Positions 24,561 to 33,998 are shown, counted from the stretch's first letter. The stretch is DNA of 64,000 nt from Ga0077555 sp050250755 (GCA_050250755.1 JBFWOB010000002.1:124001-188000); one strand, 5' to 3'. Notes: a model not told the origin generated them from the sequence alone. Translations and numbers: made by a program.

Positions 24561-26558
24561 TCAGCGCGGCGCCAATTGCACGATGCGATCTTCGCCGGCG
24601 CCAATCTCGAATGTTCGCTCCAGCGTCGCCCCGCGCCCTTCGGCACGAACGGTATAGCGCCCGGCCATCAGCAGAACGCGTGGCTCCGTCCCGAGTCCCG
24701 ACCAGACCGATCGGCCTCTCCCGTCGCGAACCTCGAAGCTGATGTCTGGCAACGGTGGGCCGCCGATTTGCTCGACCATCCGGAACCGGGCGCCACCCGC
24801 ACCATGCTCGATGACGATCCGCTCAACCTCGCCAGGCTTGAGGTCGAATTCGCGTTCAGCGCGCACGTTGCCAAGACCCATGCGCGAAAGGAGACGATAG
24901 CGCCCACTCGAGGCTTCGAGCGTTGCAGAGATTCCGTTGGCAGTCAGCAACTCCGGAGGCTGCACGTCGATGCGCTCCAGTCGGTGGGCGATCGGGTCTT
25001 CGTTCTCGATCTGACCGCCGGGCAGCCTGACGACGATCTCGACCCGGCCGGCCTCGAGCACCATGGTGTGCTTCTCGGTCTCGCCGCTGCGAACCGATAC
25101 GCGGTCGCGCGCTTCGATCACCCCACGCCGCGCGACGACGTAATAGGTCCCGGCTGGAAGCTTGAACCGCGGCTTCGCCGCAGCAGATCGCGCCACCTCC
25201 CGCCGCCCCTGGGGCGCGTCGGGATCGTCCTCATAAACCGCATACACCAAGCCATCCAAACGTGGCCCACCCTTCACCGCGGCCGCATCGAGCTCGACGG
25301 CGCCAAGCGCCAGCGCGTTTGCAATCGATATCCGCTCACCCGCCACGATCCCAACTGGACGCTCGATGCGAAGCGCGCCAGATGTCACTGAAACCAGATA
25401 GTTGCCCGCGGGAAGGGCCAGATCGGCTTCTGTGCGATGCAGGATGGTTGGCTTGTCAGCGCTGGCGCCCTCGACCCGCGAGAGCGTAACCACGGCGCCG
25501 TCAAGCATCGCCTTGGCCGATTTGGCCTGGGCGAGCGCAAGCATACCCGCATCGAGCGAGAGACTCGCCGCCCGCGGTGCACCCTCGACCGCCTCTGCAA
25601 CAGCCGTCCGCGTGATCAGGCCGATCGACGCTTCGATGTCATAACGCCCCGTCGGCAAAACGAGGAGAGGAGATGCGGTCCGCCCCTCCCAGAGCGGCGG
25701 ACCCTTCTCTCCTGCGCGCCGGACCCGCCACGTGATGGGAGCCGCGAGAGGCTGACCACCTTTGACGAGCGTCGCCCAGAGCTGCAGGCCCGGTCGGCCC
25801 GGCTGAGCAGGCGGCTTCGAATCCGGACTAACAGTAGTACCTTTCGTGCTGGCTGATGCGTCAGCCGACGCTGAGGCGCTCGCGGGAACCGGCTGCGGCA
25901 CCGCGCCGAGAGCTTCGATCAGCGCCGCATCGATCTCGGCCGCGGTGGACACGAGATATTGCTTGCCGCCCGTGCTCTGTGACAGGCAAACCAGCGTGCG
26001 CGCCTCATCTGGCCTTACGCCGAGCGAGACCACATCGACGCGAGCCCGCGGATGCGCGGCCTTCAGCGGACCCAGCACCGAGCATGGATCTTCCTGGCAG
26101 TTGTCGGCGCCATCATGAACGAGAACTATACGCGCCGGCGCCGATGCCGCCCCGAGAAGCGGAATGGCCTCTCGCAGCGCCTTGGTCAAAGGACCGCGTC
26201 CCTTCGGATTGAGCCGTTCGAGCGGTGACATGATCCGCTCGACATCGAGCGGTCCCGGTTCGACGATGGCCTCGGTATCCTGGCAGTCCCCACCGCGGCG
26301 GTGGCCGAACGACATCAGGCCCACGCGTGTCGCAGGCGTAAGGCGCGCAAGACCATGAGCGATACCGTCGCGTGCCAGGGCAAGCTTGCTGTCGCGCTGC
26401 CCTTCGATTCGCCCCCACATGGAGCCCGATCCGTCGAAGACGACGATCAGCGTCGGAGACTCGGCGGCAAGAGCCGGACGAGCGGCCACAATGCTGAGCG
26501 CTCCCCAAGCGAGGATGGCAATCAAACAGGTTGTGAACCGGAGACAGACATTGAGCAT
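24561..26558 (-). CDS. Secreted von Willebrand factor A domain protein with repeats
   Basis: A 665-residue protein. A signal peptide (about residues 1-32) precedes a VWA domain (about 35-220) with the MIDAS motif DGSGSM at 42-47, and Thr and Asp in the usual later positions (GPLTKALREA, VHDGADNCQ). A low-complexity Ala/Ser linker follows. The C-terminal half carries about five copies of a beta-rich unit recognised by LPTGRYDIEAS, LPAGNYLVSV, LPAGTYYVVARRG, SSGRYRLLSRMG and MAGRYTVRAEG. Such proteins are often periplasmic or surface metal-dependent binding proteins. The last gene of the unit encodes a shorter protein with the same repeats. Confidence 0.85.
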   Translation of the reverse strand: MLNVCLRFTTCLIAILAWGALSIVAARPALAAESPTLIVVFDGSGSMWGRIEGQRDSKLALARDGIAHGLARLTPATRVGLMSFGHRRGGDCQDTEAIVEPGPLDVERIMSPLERLNPKGRGPLTKALREAIPLLGAASAPARIVLVHDGADNCQEDPCSVLGPLKAAHPRARVDVVSLGVRPDEARTLVCLSQSTGGKQYLVSTAAEIDAALIEALGAVPQPVPASASASADASASTKGTTVSPDSKPPAQPGRPGLQLWATLVKGGQPLAAPITWRVRRAGEKGPPLWEGRTASPLLVLPTGRYDIEASIGLITRTAVAEAVEGAPRAASLSLDAGMLALAQAKSAKAMLDGAVVTLSRVEGASADKPTILHRTEADLALPAGNYLVSVTSGALRIERPVGIVAGERISIANALALGAVELDAAAVKGGPRLDGLVYAVYEDDPDAPQGRREVARSAAAKPRFKLPAGTYYVVARRGVIEARDRVSVRSGETEKHTMVLEAGRVEIVVRLPGGQIENEDPIAHRLERIDVQPPELLTANGISATLEASSGRYRLLSRMGLGNVRAEREFDLKPGEVERIVIEHGAGGARFRMVEQIGGPPLPDISFEVRDGRGRSVWSGLGTEPRVLLMAGRYTVRAEGRGATLERTFEIGAGEDRIVQLAPR

Positions 26559-26642
26559 GGCTGCTAATCTATAACCGAGGGGTGCAACGGGGATAAGTGC
26601 GGGTTCACTACAAATCCCCCGTTTCGATTGGAGATCTGTCGC

Positions 26643-27215
26643 ATGAACGAAGTTCTGGAGCTGCTGGGCCGCCGCCGCTCCGCCAAGATCGCACTACTCA
26701 AGGAGCCCGGACCCTCCGCGAGCGAACTCGACACGATTTTGACGATCGCTGCCCGCGTTCCCGACCACAAGCGGTTGGTGCCGTGGCGTTTCATCGTCTT
26801 CGAGGGCGATGCCCGGGCACGCTTCGGCGATGTGCTCGCCGAAACCCTGAAGAAAGAAGCCACAGAGGCGCCATCAGCGATGCGCCTCGAGATGGAACAG
26901 CAGCGATTCCAACGGGCTCCGCTGGTCATCGCCGTCATCTCGCGGGTCAAACAGGCAGCAGGGATCCCCGAGATCGAGCAGCTTCTGTCCGGGGGCGCGG
27001 CTACGTTCAATCTCTGCCTCGCCGCCAATGCCATGGGCTATGGCACGTGCTGGATCACGGAATGGTGCGCGTTCAGCCCAGGCATCAACACGGCGCTCGG
27101 CCTGACGGCGGAGGAACGCGTCGCTGGCTTCGTCTACATCGGCACAGAGAGCGAAAAGCAGCCCGATCGTGACCGGCCGGTGATGGGCGATATCGTGAGC
27201 CGCTGGCAAGGCTGA
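26643..27215 (+). CDS. Nitroreductase family protein (YdjA-like)
   Basis: A 190-residue FMN-dependent nitroreductase-fold protein. LLGRRRSAKIALLKEPGPS and IAARVPDHKRLVPWRFIVFEG at the N-terminus give the FMN-binding positions; GGAATFNLCLAANAMGYGTCWITEWCAF is shared with the YdjA/TdsD group in its central parts (AANAMGYGTCWITE). The ATG at 26643 follows GGAG. It is divergent from the VWA gene and is followed by a likely terminator. The substrate is unknown. Confidence 0.88.
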   Translation: MNEVLELLGRRRSAKIALLKEPGPSASELDTILTIAARVPDHKRLVPWRFIVFEGDARARFGDVLAETLKKEATEAPSAMRLEMEQQRFQRAPLVIAVISRVKQAAGIPEIEQLLSGGAATFNLCLAANAMGYGTCWITEWCAFSPGINTALGLTAEERVAGFVYIGTESEKQPDRDRPVMGDIVSRWQG

Positions 27216-27232
27216 GACCACTCGGACATCGA

Positions 27233-27265
27233 GAAGCGGCCGCGCTATCACGTGCCGCCGCTTTT
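27233..27265 (+). terminator. Likely intrinsic terminator after the nitroreductase gene
   Basis: AAGCGGC and GCCGCTT form a seven-base stem around a 16-base loop and end in a run of four T, 18 bases after the stop codon. Confidence 0.4.
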
Positions 27266-27355
27266 CGTACACAGGGCCAGCGATCAAAACGCTTGATCGA
27301 ACGGTGATCGCGCAGGCATGGTCGGCGCGATCACCAAGCGGCGGCAAGAGACGTC

Positions 27356-28105
27356 ATGATGAGCACCTCAAAGACTTCAGCCTTCGGTGTGCTCGGCCTC
27401 TCGATCACACCAAAACGCGAGACGCTGCGACAGACGCGGTCGCGCACCAAGCCCGTCGGCAGGCGTTCGGAGCTTCGCCCGCGCCTCGTGCTCGCGAGTG
27501 CCAGTCCGCGTCGCCTCATGTTGCTTTCTCAAGTCGGCATCGAGCCCGATGCGCTCCGGCCTGCCTCCCTCGACGAGACGCCGCGGCGCGCCGAAATGCC
27601 AAGAAGCTACGTCACGCGTCTGGCGCGAGCGAAGGCCGAGGCCGCGCGTGACCTCATCTCCAACGATAAGGATCTTGCCGAGGCCTATGTGCTGGCGGCG
27701 GATACCGTCGTGACACACGGCCGATCGATTTTCGGCAAGCCGAAGAATGTGGAAGAAGCGCTCGCAATGCTGCTACGCCTGTCGGGCCGCTCCCATCGCG
27801 TGCTCACCGGCCTCTGTCTCGTGACACCGGACGATCGAAGCCGACTCAAGGTTATCGAGACCCGCGTCCGGTTCCGCCGCCTGTCGAAAGAGGATATGGA
27901 GAGCTATCTCGCCTCGCGCGAATGGCGCGGCAAGGCCGGCGGGTATGCCATCCAGGGCATTGGCGGATGTTTCGTACAGAAGATTTCCGGATCTTACACC
28001 AACGTGGTCGGCCTTCCGCTGACAGAAGTCGTTGGCATGCTGCAGGGTGAGGGCTTTCCGATCCACTTCAACTGGTTGAAGGCTGGGGAGGCGGAGCCCG
28101 AATAA
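27356..28105 (+). CDS. maf: Maf-family nucleotide pyrophosphatase
   Basis: A 249-residue protein. The Maf core starts at RLVLASASPRRLMLL, followed by ADTVVTHGRSIFGKP and GGYAIQGIGGCFVQKISGSYTNVVGLP. Maf proteins hydrolyse non-canonical or modified nucleoside triphosphates (dTTP, UTP or modified pyrimidines, depending on subfamily). The first 43 residues precede the core and are basic and Thr-rich; none of the later in-frame codons is a better start, so the extension may be real. The next gene, yacG, starts 34 bases downstream; the maf-yacG linkage is common in alphaproteobacteria. Confidence 0.92.
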   Translation: MMSTSKTSAFGVLGLSITPKRETLRQTRSRTKPVGRRSELRPRLVLASASPRRLMLLSQVGIEPDALRPASLDETPRRAEMPRSYVTRLARAKAEAARDLISNDKDLAEAYVLAADTVVTHGRSIFGKPKNVEEALAMLLRLSGRSHRVLTGLCLVTPDDRSRLKVIETRVRFRRLSKEDMESYLASREWRGKAGGYAIQGIGGCFVQKISGSYTNVVGLPLTEVVGMLQGEGFPIHFNWLKAGEAEPE

Positions 28106-28139
28106 CCGCTCGCCACAAAACGGAGCCGATACGAGCGAG

Positions 28140-28379
28140 ATGAACGACGGCGGTGACAGTAAACGGCACGAGCCCCCGAGGGGGCGTTGCTCGATCTGCG
28201 GTAAGCCGACCAGCGAGCGATATCGGCCGTTCTGCTCCAAACGGTGCGCGGACCTCGACCTCGCGCGATGGCTGGGCGACGGATACGTCATCCCTGGCGG
28301 AAACCAGGACGCCGACGAGGATGGCGATAGCGCTCCCGGTGCCGGAACATTCAGGGAGAAACCCGATGCAGATGAGTGA
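28140..28379 (+). CDS. yacG: DNA gyrase inhibitor YacG
   Basis: A 79-residue zinc protein with the C4 knuckle CSICGKP and FCSKRCADLDLARWL. The motif DLDLARWLGDGYVIPG is typical. YacG binds and inhibits DNA gyrase and can assist replication control. The C-terminal 25 residues are acidic and low-complexity. It follows maf by 34 bases and overlaps the next gene by 14 bases. Confidence 0.92.
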   Translation: MNDGGDSKRHEPPRGRCSICGKPTSERYRPFCSKRCADLDLARWLGDGYVIPGGNQDADEDGDSAPGAGTFREKPDADE

Positions 28380-28698
28380 CATCCCCTTCGGGACGACCGA
28401 TTGGTCGGGCGTGGCGCCGACAGAGCATCGAGGCGAGACCGGCACGGCAACGTGGCGCACGCAGCAGTTCGGTGCAATTCGCGTACGCATGGTGGAATAC
28501 TCGGCGAACTATCTCGCGGACCACTGGTGCGAGAAAGGCCATATCCTATTGGTGCTCGCCGGCAAACTCGAGACCGAACTCGCCGATGGCCGTCGCGTCA
28601 CCCTGCTGCCGGGGCAGAGCTATCAGGTGGCCGACGGCGCCGAGCCTCACCGGTCGCGCACGGGTGCGGATGGCGCCAAACTCTTCATCGTCGACTGA
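28366..28698 (+). CDS. DHCW-motif cupin-fold protein
   Basis: The 110-residue protein starts at the ATG at 28366 with GGGAGA upstream and overlaps yacG by 14 bases. The motif LADHWCEKGHILLVLAGKL carries the D-H-W-C signature that names the family; later strands (LLPGQSYQVADGAEPH) give the cupin metal ligands. Family function is uncharacterised. An ATG two codons downstream is also possible. Confidence 0.85.
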   Translation: MQMSDIPFGTTDWSGVAPTEHRGETGTATWRTQQFGAIRVRMVEYSANYLADHWCEKGHILLVLAGKLETELADGRRVTLLPGQSYQVADGAEPHRSRTGADGAKLFIVD

Positions 28699-28839
28699 AC
28701 GAGCCGCGAGCCCGCCTAGCTTCCGGCACGCCCGACAAAATGTGGCATCCTGCCTGGGGACAAGGCTCCGGCGCGGCCGCCATGCAACTGCATTGCCGAA
28801 GGAATCCGAGTAGTCTCCGCCCTCGGACAGGGGGCACCT

Positions 28840-30687
28840 ATGGCAACGGCAGCGCTGAGGCGGGGAACTGCCGCCGATCTCGACAACAGCGAGTCTCGCG
28901 CCTTTCTCGGCGTGGAAACGTCGGCTCGCGGCTTCACGTGGCGCGAGCGACTCGGTCGATCCGAAGCGAACATCGCGACGATGATCTGCCAGCAGCACGG
29001 CTTGCCTGATCTGCTCGGGCGCATTCTCGCCGCCCGCGAAATCGGCGTGGACGATGTCGCCGTGACGCTCGAACCGACCATCAAGGCGCTGATGCCGGAT
29101 CCGTCGCGCCTGACCGACATGGACAAGGCAGCAGCCCGCATCGCCGATGCCATCGAAAGGCGCGAGAAGATCGCGATCTTCGGCGACTACGATGTCGATG
29201 GCGCCTGCTCATCCGCGCTGATGCGGCGATTTTTCAACGCGCATGGTCTCGAGGCGCGCATCTACATCCCCGACCGGATCTTCGAGGGTTACGGTCCGAA
29301 TCCCCAAGCCATCGAGACACTGGTGAAAGAAGGCGCACGCCTCATCATCACCGTCGATTGCGGCGTGACGAGCTTCGACGCTTTGGCGCATGCGAAGAGC
29401 CTCGGCGCAGATGTCGTAGTGATCGACCATCACCAGGCCGACGAGCGACTGCCCGCGGTCGATGCGGTGGTCAATCCGAACCGCCAGGACGATCTCTCGG
29501 GTCTCGGACATCTATGCGCTGCGGGCGTGGTGTTCATGGCGCTGGTGGCCATCAACCGCGAGCTGCGAAACCGGGGCGCCTATGGAAAAGGGTTGTCGCC
29601 GCCTAATCTGCTCGGGCTGCTCGACCTCGTGGCACTCGCAACGGTAGCCGACGTCGTACCGCTGCGCACGCTCAACCGGGCCTTTGTGGTGCGCGGGCTG
29701 GAGATCATGCGCCAGCGTCAGAACGCAGGCATCCGCGCACTGCTCGACGCCGCGAGCCTCAACCAGCCGCCGACGCCTTACCATCTCGGCTTCGTACTCG
29801 GACCGCGCATCAATGCCGGTGGGCGTATCGGCGATGCGGCGCTTGGCGCTCGTCTGCTTTCGATTGACGATGATGGCGAGGCGGCCCGCATCGCGGCATT
29901 GCTCGACAAGCTCAATCGTGAGCGCAAAGCGATCGAGACGGAAATGCTGGCCACGGCTACGGCGGAGGCCGATCGGCTGGTCGATGAGGACCCGGATATG
30001 CCGATCGTTCTGGTCGGGTCAGAGGAATGGCACAAGGGTGTCGTCGGTCTCGTCGCCTCGCGTCTCGTCGAGCGCTTTCGGCGACCTTCATGCGTCATCG
30101 CCTGGGAAAAAGGCGGCAACGGCACGGGTTCGTTGCGCTCTATTGCGGGAGTCGACATCGGGGGCGCTGTGCGGGCGCTTACGGCGGAAGGACTGCTCGT
30201 CAAAGGTGGCGGACACGCCATGGCGGCGGGGCTGACGGTCGAGCACAGCAAGCTCGACGCGGTTCGCCAGCGCCTCGATACCATGCTGCGTGAGAAAGCA
30301 ACCTCGGCACGGGCGACGACGGCACTGGAAATCGATGGCGCGCTGACGCCTGCGGGTGTCTCGGAGGACTTCATCGATCTGGTCGAGAAGGCCGGTCCGT
30401 ACGGCCAGGGCAATCCGTCACCTCGATTTGCCTTCCCGGCGCATCGAGTACGCTTCGCCAAGGTGATGGGAGAAGCGCACATCCGCTGCACGCTGGAGGC
30501 CGGCGACGGATCCAAATTGGACGCGATCGCGTTCCGCGCCGTGGGACAACCAGTTGGCGACGCCTTGCAGGGTTCGAACGGCATGCCCCTGCATGTTGCC
30601 GGACATCTGCGGCGCGATACCTGGGGCGGCCGCAACCGCATCGAGCTGCAGATCGAGGACGTAGCCGAGGTCGGAAAGCCAAAGTAG
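28840..30687 (+). CDS. recJ: Single-stranded-DNA-specific exonuclease RecJ
   Basis: RecJ degrades single-stranded DNA 5' to 3' in RecF-type recombination and mismatch repair. The 615-residue protein has all the DHH motifs: FGDYDVDGACSSAL, ITVDCGVTS, VVIDHHQAD, and the DHHA1 motif KGGGHAMAAGL near residue 460. The C-terminal OB-like region (about 500-610) is complete. The ATG at 28840 follows AGGGGG. It is a single-gene unit between the cupin gene and a minus-strand decarboxylase pair. Confidence 0.96.
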   Translation: MATAALRRGTAADLDNSESRAFLGVETSARGFTWRERLGRSEANIATMICQQHGLPDLLGRILAAREIGVDDVAVTLEPTIKALMPDPSRLTDMDKAAARIADAIERREKIAIFGDYDVDGACSSALMRRFFNAHGLEARIYIPDRIFEGYGPNPQAIETLVKEGARLIITVDCGVTSFDALAHAKSLGADVVVIDHHQADERLPAVDAVVNPNRQDDLSGLGHLCAAGVVFMALVAINRELRNRGAYGKGLSPPNLLGLLDLVALATVADVVPLRTLNRAFVVRGLEIMRQRQNAGIRALLDAASLNQPPTPYHLGFVLGPRINAGGRIGDAALGARLLSIDDDGEAARIAALLDKLNRERKAIETEMLATATAEADRLVDEDPDMPIVLVGSEEWHKGVVGLVASRLVERFRRPSCVIAWEKGGNGTGSLRSIAGVDIGGAVRALTAEGLLVKGGGHAMAAGLTVEHSKLDAVRQRLDTMLREKATSARATTALEIDGALTPAGVSEDFIDLVEKAGPYGQGNPSPRFAFPAHRVRFAKVMGEAHIRCTLEAGDGSKLDAIAFRAVGQPVGDALQGSNGMPLHVAGHLRRDTWGGRNRIELQIEDVAEVGKPK

Positions 30688-30826
30688 CGCCGGACATCGC
30701 TCAGCGACCCCTGCCACAGGAAACACGGCGCTCGCATCTGATCCACAATCTCGCCGACCGCAGATCAGCCAGCCACTCGAAGAGGTCGGGCAAGCGCTAG
30801 ACTCGACCCAACCGCACCTCGGGAGA

Positions 30827-31438
30827 TCAAACTTCGCCGAGTGTTCCGAGACGGAACTTTACGCGCGAGGCGCCTGGGTCGAGGTTGCGCTTGAACTTCG
30901 GCCCATCGGTCGGCTTAACGCGAAGCAGTACGAAGCATGTGCCATTCGATTCGCGCAGCATCTTGGCGCCCTTGGCGAGTCCAGCTTCGTTCTCGATCGA
31001 ACACGTCGACTTGATGCCGGCGCCAATCGCCATCTGTTCGAGATCGACGCCGAGGCAGGTGTGGCTCTTCTGGTAGCCGGTCTCGCCGTAGTGACCGTTG
31101 TCGACACAGAGAATACGCAGGTTCGGCGGATTGAGCACGGCGGCGGTGGCAAGCGCACCGACGTTCATCAAAAGCTCACCGTCACCCGTCGCCACCAGCA
31201 CCTGCTTGTCGGGCCGCGCGAGCGCGAGCCCCAGGCCCATCGAAACCGCAGCGCCCATGGCACCTGCGAGCCCGTAAAAGTTTGGCCCATCCTTAGTCAG
31301 GGCACCAAGATCCTTCGCCGTGCCTGCCAAACCGGCAATGACGAGAAAATCATCGGGATTACCGACGACGGCTGGGACAGCGGTGATCCGGTCGAGTGTG
31401 TAACGTGGTCCGGCTGAGCGCTCGGATGCGTCTGCCAT
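30827..31438 (-). CDS. TPP-dependent decarboxylase, TPP-binding (beta) subunit
   Basis: A 203-residue protein with the C-terminal half of a ThDP enzyme. GDGELLMNVGALATAA and VDNGHYGETGYQ form the Mg/TPP-binding motif (GDG then about 27 residues then N). It resembles ComE-type sulfopyruvate or phosphonopyruvate decarboxylase beta chains. The partner chain lies 107 bases upstream on the same strand. The N-terminal 40 residues are basic and Pro-rich. Substrate unknown: sulfopyruvate, phosphonopyruvate or another 2-oxoacid. The ATG at 31438 follows ACGGAG. Confidence 0.85.
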   Translation of the reverse strand: MADASERSAGPRYTLDRITAVPAVVGNPDDFLVIAGLAGTAKDLGALTKDGPNFYGLAGAMGAAVSMGLGLALARPDKQVLVATGDGELLMNVGALATAAVLNPPNLRILCVDNGHYGETGYQKSHTCLGVDLEQMAIGAGIKSTCSIENEAGLAKGAKMLRESNGTCFVLLRVKPTDGPKFKRNLDPGASRVKFRLGTLGEV

Positions 31439-31545
31439 GGGTTCAGCTCCGTTAAGTTCTGCAGCGCCTTGCGCGAAGCGGCGGAAAGCCGGAATGCGAG
31501 CGGGCGAGCATGAGACAAATCAGTTTGGATTGCGCAAAGCAGGCC

Positions 31546-32094
31546 TCAGAAGGCCTTGGCGCCGATCAGTTTCTGGGTGAGCAGAATGGCCACGGCCTGG
31601 CCGGACTTCCACACCATGTTGGCGGCGGCATCGACGGTCGACGCAATCTCATCGGGCTTCGTCACTTCGAGCACAATGAAACCCATCGCATCCAAAATCG
31701 GCTTCGTCGCCTGCCCCATGGAGATCTGCCACGGGTTGCCCTCGCCGAAATCACCACGCATCGACAGGACCGTCAGGAATGGGAAACGCGCACCCTGCAC
31801 CATCGACATGAAGTTCACGCAGTTGCCGAGACCCGACGACTGCATCAGCAGCACCGACTTGGCGCCTCCGAGATGCGCACCGCAGGCGAGCGCAACGCCC
31901 TCTTCCTCGGTGGTGAGCGCAACCGAATGTACGTCGTCGTCAGCAATCGAGCGATCGATACAGATCCGATGGCCAGCGTCTGGAACATAGGAAAACTGGC
32001 TCACGCCTTGTCGGCGGAGCGCCTCGTAAAGCTCGTTCTGCCAGCCGGCTGAAATTTCGCGGGCATGGGCGTCCTCGGTCTTGAGCTCGGCCAT
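31546..32094 (-). CDS. TPP-dependent decarboxylase, pyrimidine-domain (alpha) subunit
   Basis: A 182-residue protein with the N-terminal PYR domain of a split ThDP enzyme. TTEEEGVALACGAHLGG supplies the catalytic Glu for TPP activation, and LMQSSGLGNCVNFMSMV is typical of ComD-like alpha chains. SYVPDAGH at the N-terminus and KPILDAMGFIVLEV near the end complete the domain. The ATG at 32094 follows GAGGAG. With the downstream beta chain it should form an alpha2beta2 enzyme. The divergent gene is a methylmalonyl-CoA epimerase-like protein. Confidence 0.87.
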   Translation of the reverse strand: MAELKTEDAHAREISAGWQNELYEALRRQGVSQFSYVPDAGHRICIDRSIADDDVHSVALTTEEEGVALACGAHLGGAKSVLLMQSSGLGNCVNFMSMVQGARFPFLTVLSMRGDFGEGNPWQISMGQATKPILDAMGFIVLEVTKPDEIASTVDAAANMVWKSGQAVAILLTQKLIGAKAF

Positions 32095-32305
32095 GGGCTC
32101 CTCAAGGGCTCTCGTTGATGAAGGGGTATCGGCGCGAGCCTAGAGGGAGGGCCGCGCGACGGCAAGCGGCGCGATGGGCGCGCGTATTGATGGAGACACG
32201 CGTTCGGTTGTTCAGCTACCAATTGTCGACGTCGCGTCTGGCCGCAAACATATCCATGTACGCGCAACCATCGCAAATAACGACCGCTGGGAGAGGAAAC
32301 GCATC

Positions 32306-32734
32306 ATGAAAATCAAGCGCATCGAGCATATTGCCATCGCACTCAAGAACATGGACGCCGTGAAATCGCTCCTCTCCGAAAAGCTGGGCGTGCCCATGGA
32401 GTACGAGGAGACGCTGCCGGCCCATCGCACCACGCTGGCGATGTATCCCATCGGCGAAACCTCGCTGGAGTTATTGCAGTCCGACAATCCGGACGGCCTC
32501 GTCAACCGTTGGATCGGCGAGCGGGGCGAGGGCCTGTTTCACATCTGCCTCGAGGTCGACGACATCGAGGCGGCAATGGACGAACTCCGCGCCAAAGGCC
32601 TGCGCTTCCAGCAGGACAAACCCGCGCCGGGCCATGGCAACAGCCGCATTGCATTCCTCGATCCGGCCTGCAGCGAGGGGCTCGTCATCGAGTTGGCAGA
32701 GCTGCCGAAAGATGGCGCCCACCACGGGCATTAA
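32306..32734 (+). CDS. Methylmalonyl-CoA epimerase-like VOC protein
   Basis: A 142-residue glyoxalase-fold protein. IEHIAIALKNMDAVKSLLSE and LLQSDNPDGLVNRWIGERGE and LFHICLEVDDIEAAMDELRA match methylmalonyl-CoA epimerase, which racemises methylmalonyl-CoA between mutase and carboxylase. The expected metal ligands (His in EHIAIA, His in LFHICLE and Glu in LVIELAE) are present. The ATG at 32306 follows GAGAGGA. The nearest genes are a ThDP decarboxylase and a serine hydrolase, so propionate metabolism is not obvious from context. A relative with another substrate is possible. Confidence 0.85.
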   Translation: MKIKRIEHIAIALKNMDAVKSLLSEKLGVPMEYEETLPAHRTTLAMYPIGETSLELLQSDNPDGLVNRWIGERGEGLFHICLEVDDIEAAMDELRAKGLRFQQDKPAPGHGNSRIAFLDPACSEGLVIELAELPKDGAHHGH

Positions 32735-32776
32735 TGCGAGGATCGCGGCGCCAATGAAGAGGGTGGAGCGCAAGGG

Positions 32777-33964
32777 GTGACGGAAATGATCGCGAGCAGC
32801 AAAGAGATCGACGCGCTTCTCAAGAGGGCAACCGACCGCGGCGACGTACCGGGCGTCATCGCCATGGCGACGGACGGCAAGAATACGATCTACGAGGGCG
32901 CGTTCGGCGTTCGCGATCTCGGCGGCACGCGGCCCATGCAGCTCGATACGGTCTGCTGGATCCATTCGATGACCAAGGCCATCACCGGCGCCTGTATCAT
33001 GCAGCTCGTTGAGCAGGGCCGCATCGGCCTCGACGACGACTGCGGTCGCTTGGTGCCCGCTTTAGCCGCCCCGAAGGTGCTCGAAGGATTTGACGCCGAC
33101 GGCAAGCCGAAACTGCGGCCCGCACACGGCAAGATCACACTGCGCGCCCTGCTCACGCATACGGCCGGGTTCGTCTACGACAATTGGAACCCGGACATGC
33201 TCCGGTACAATAAGATGACGGGTCTATCCCGCGTCGAGACATTCGCCCGGCCGGAGGATTGCCAGCCACTGTCTTTCGATCCCGGTGCCCGCTGGCATTA
33301 CGGCATCAACATCGAGTGGGCCGGAAAAGTGCTCGAAGCCATCACGGGCGGCAGTCTCGACGACTACATGCAGAAGAACCTGCTTCACCCGCTCGGTATG
33401 TCTTCGACAGGCTATCGGCTGACACCCGCTCTGCGCGAACGCCTTTCGAGCGTGCATCAACGCGATGCGAACGGCCACCTCGCGGTTACCGACTGGGAGC
33501 CGCCGCAGAGGCCCGAGGACTTCCTCGGCGGTGGCGGATTGTACAGCATCGCAGGCGACTATCTGCGCTTCATCCGAATGATCCTCAACCGCGGCACACT
33601 TGACGGCGTCCAGGTCTTGAAACCGGAAACTGTTGCCGAGATGTCGCGCAACCACATCGGCCAGCTATCCGCAGGCGCTTTGAAAACCGCAAATCCTGCG
33701 ATGTCGTTCGATGCAGACTTCTTTCCTGGCATGACCTGTGGCTGGGGCCTCACCTTCCTCATCAACCCCGAGGATGTGCCAGATCGCCGCTCGGCGGGCA
33801 GCCTCTGCTGGGCAGGCCTCCGGAACTCCTACTTCTGGATCGATCCCAAAAGCCAGGTCGGCGGCACCATCATCACGCAGCTTCTGCCATTCGCCGATCC
33901 GACCGTACTCGAGCTCTACGAAGGCTTCGAGCGAGGCGTCTACGCGTCGGCCAATCGATTCTGA
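32777..33964 (+). CDS. Serine hydrolase, beta-lactamase class C / esterase family
   Basis: A 395-residue protein. The nucleophile motif SxxK is SMTK at about residue 64 (CWIHSMTKAITGACIM). The second motif is YGIN in ARWHYGINIEWAG, and the third is a C-terminal HxG-like or GGT segment (SQVGGTIITQ). LLTHTAGFVYD is a typical family segment. No signal peptide, so it is probably a cytoplasmic esterase or amidase and not a secreted beta-lactamase. The start may be the GTG at 32777 or the ATG at 32786, which has better spacing to AAGGGG. Confidence 0.88.
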   Translation: MTEMIASSKEIDALLKRATDRGDVPGVIAMATDGKNTIYEGAFGVRDLGGTRPMQLDTVCWIHSMTKAITGACIMQLVEQGRIGLDDDCGRLVPALAAPKVLEGFDADGKPKLRPAHGKITLRALLTHTAGFVYDNWNPDMLRYNKMTGLSRVETFARPEDCQPLSFDPGARWHYGINIEWAGKVLEAITGGSLDDYMQKNLLHPLGMSSTGYRLTPALRERLSSVHQRDANGHLAVTDWEPPQRPEDFLGGGGLYSIAGDYLRFIRMILNRGTLDGVQVLKPETVAEMSRNHIGQLSAGALKTANPAMSFDADFFPGMTCGWGLTFLINPEDVPDRRSAGSLCWAGLRNSYFWIDPKSQVGGTIITQLLPFADPTVLELYEGFERGVYASANRF

Positions 33965-33998
33965 AGCTCCACGGTGGACCGCCCCGACGATGGGGCGG

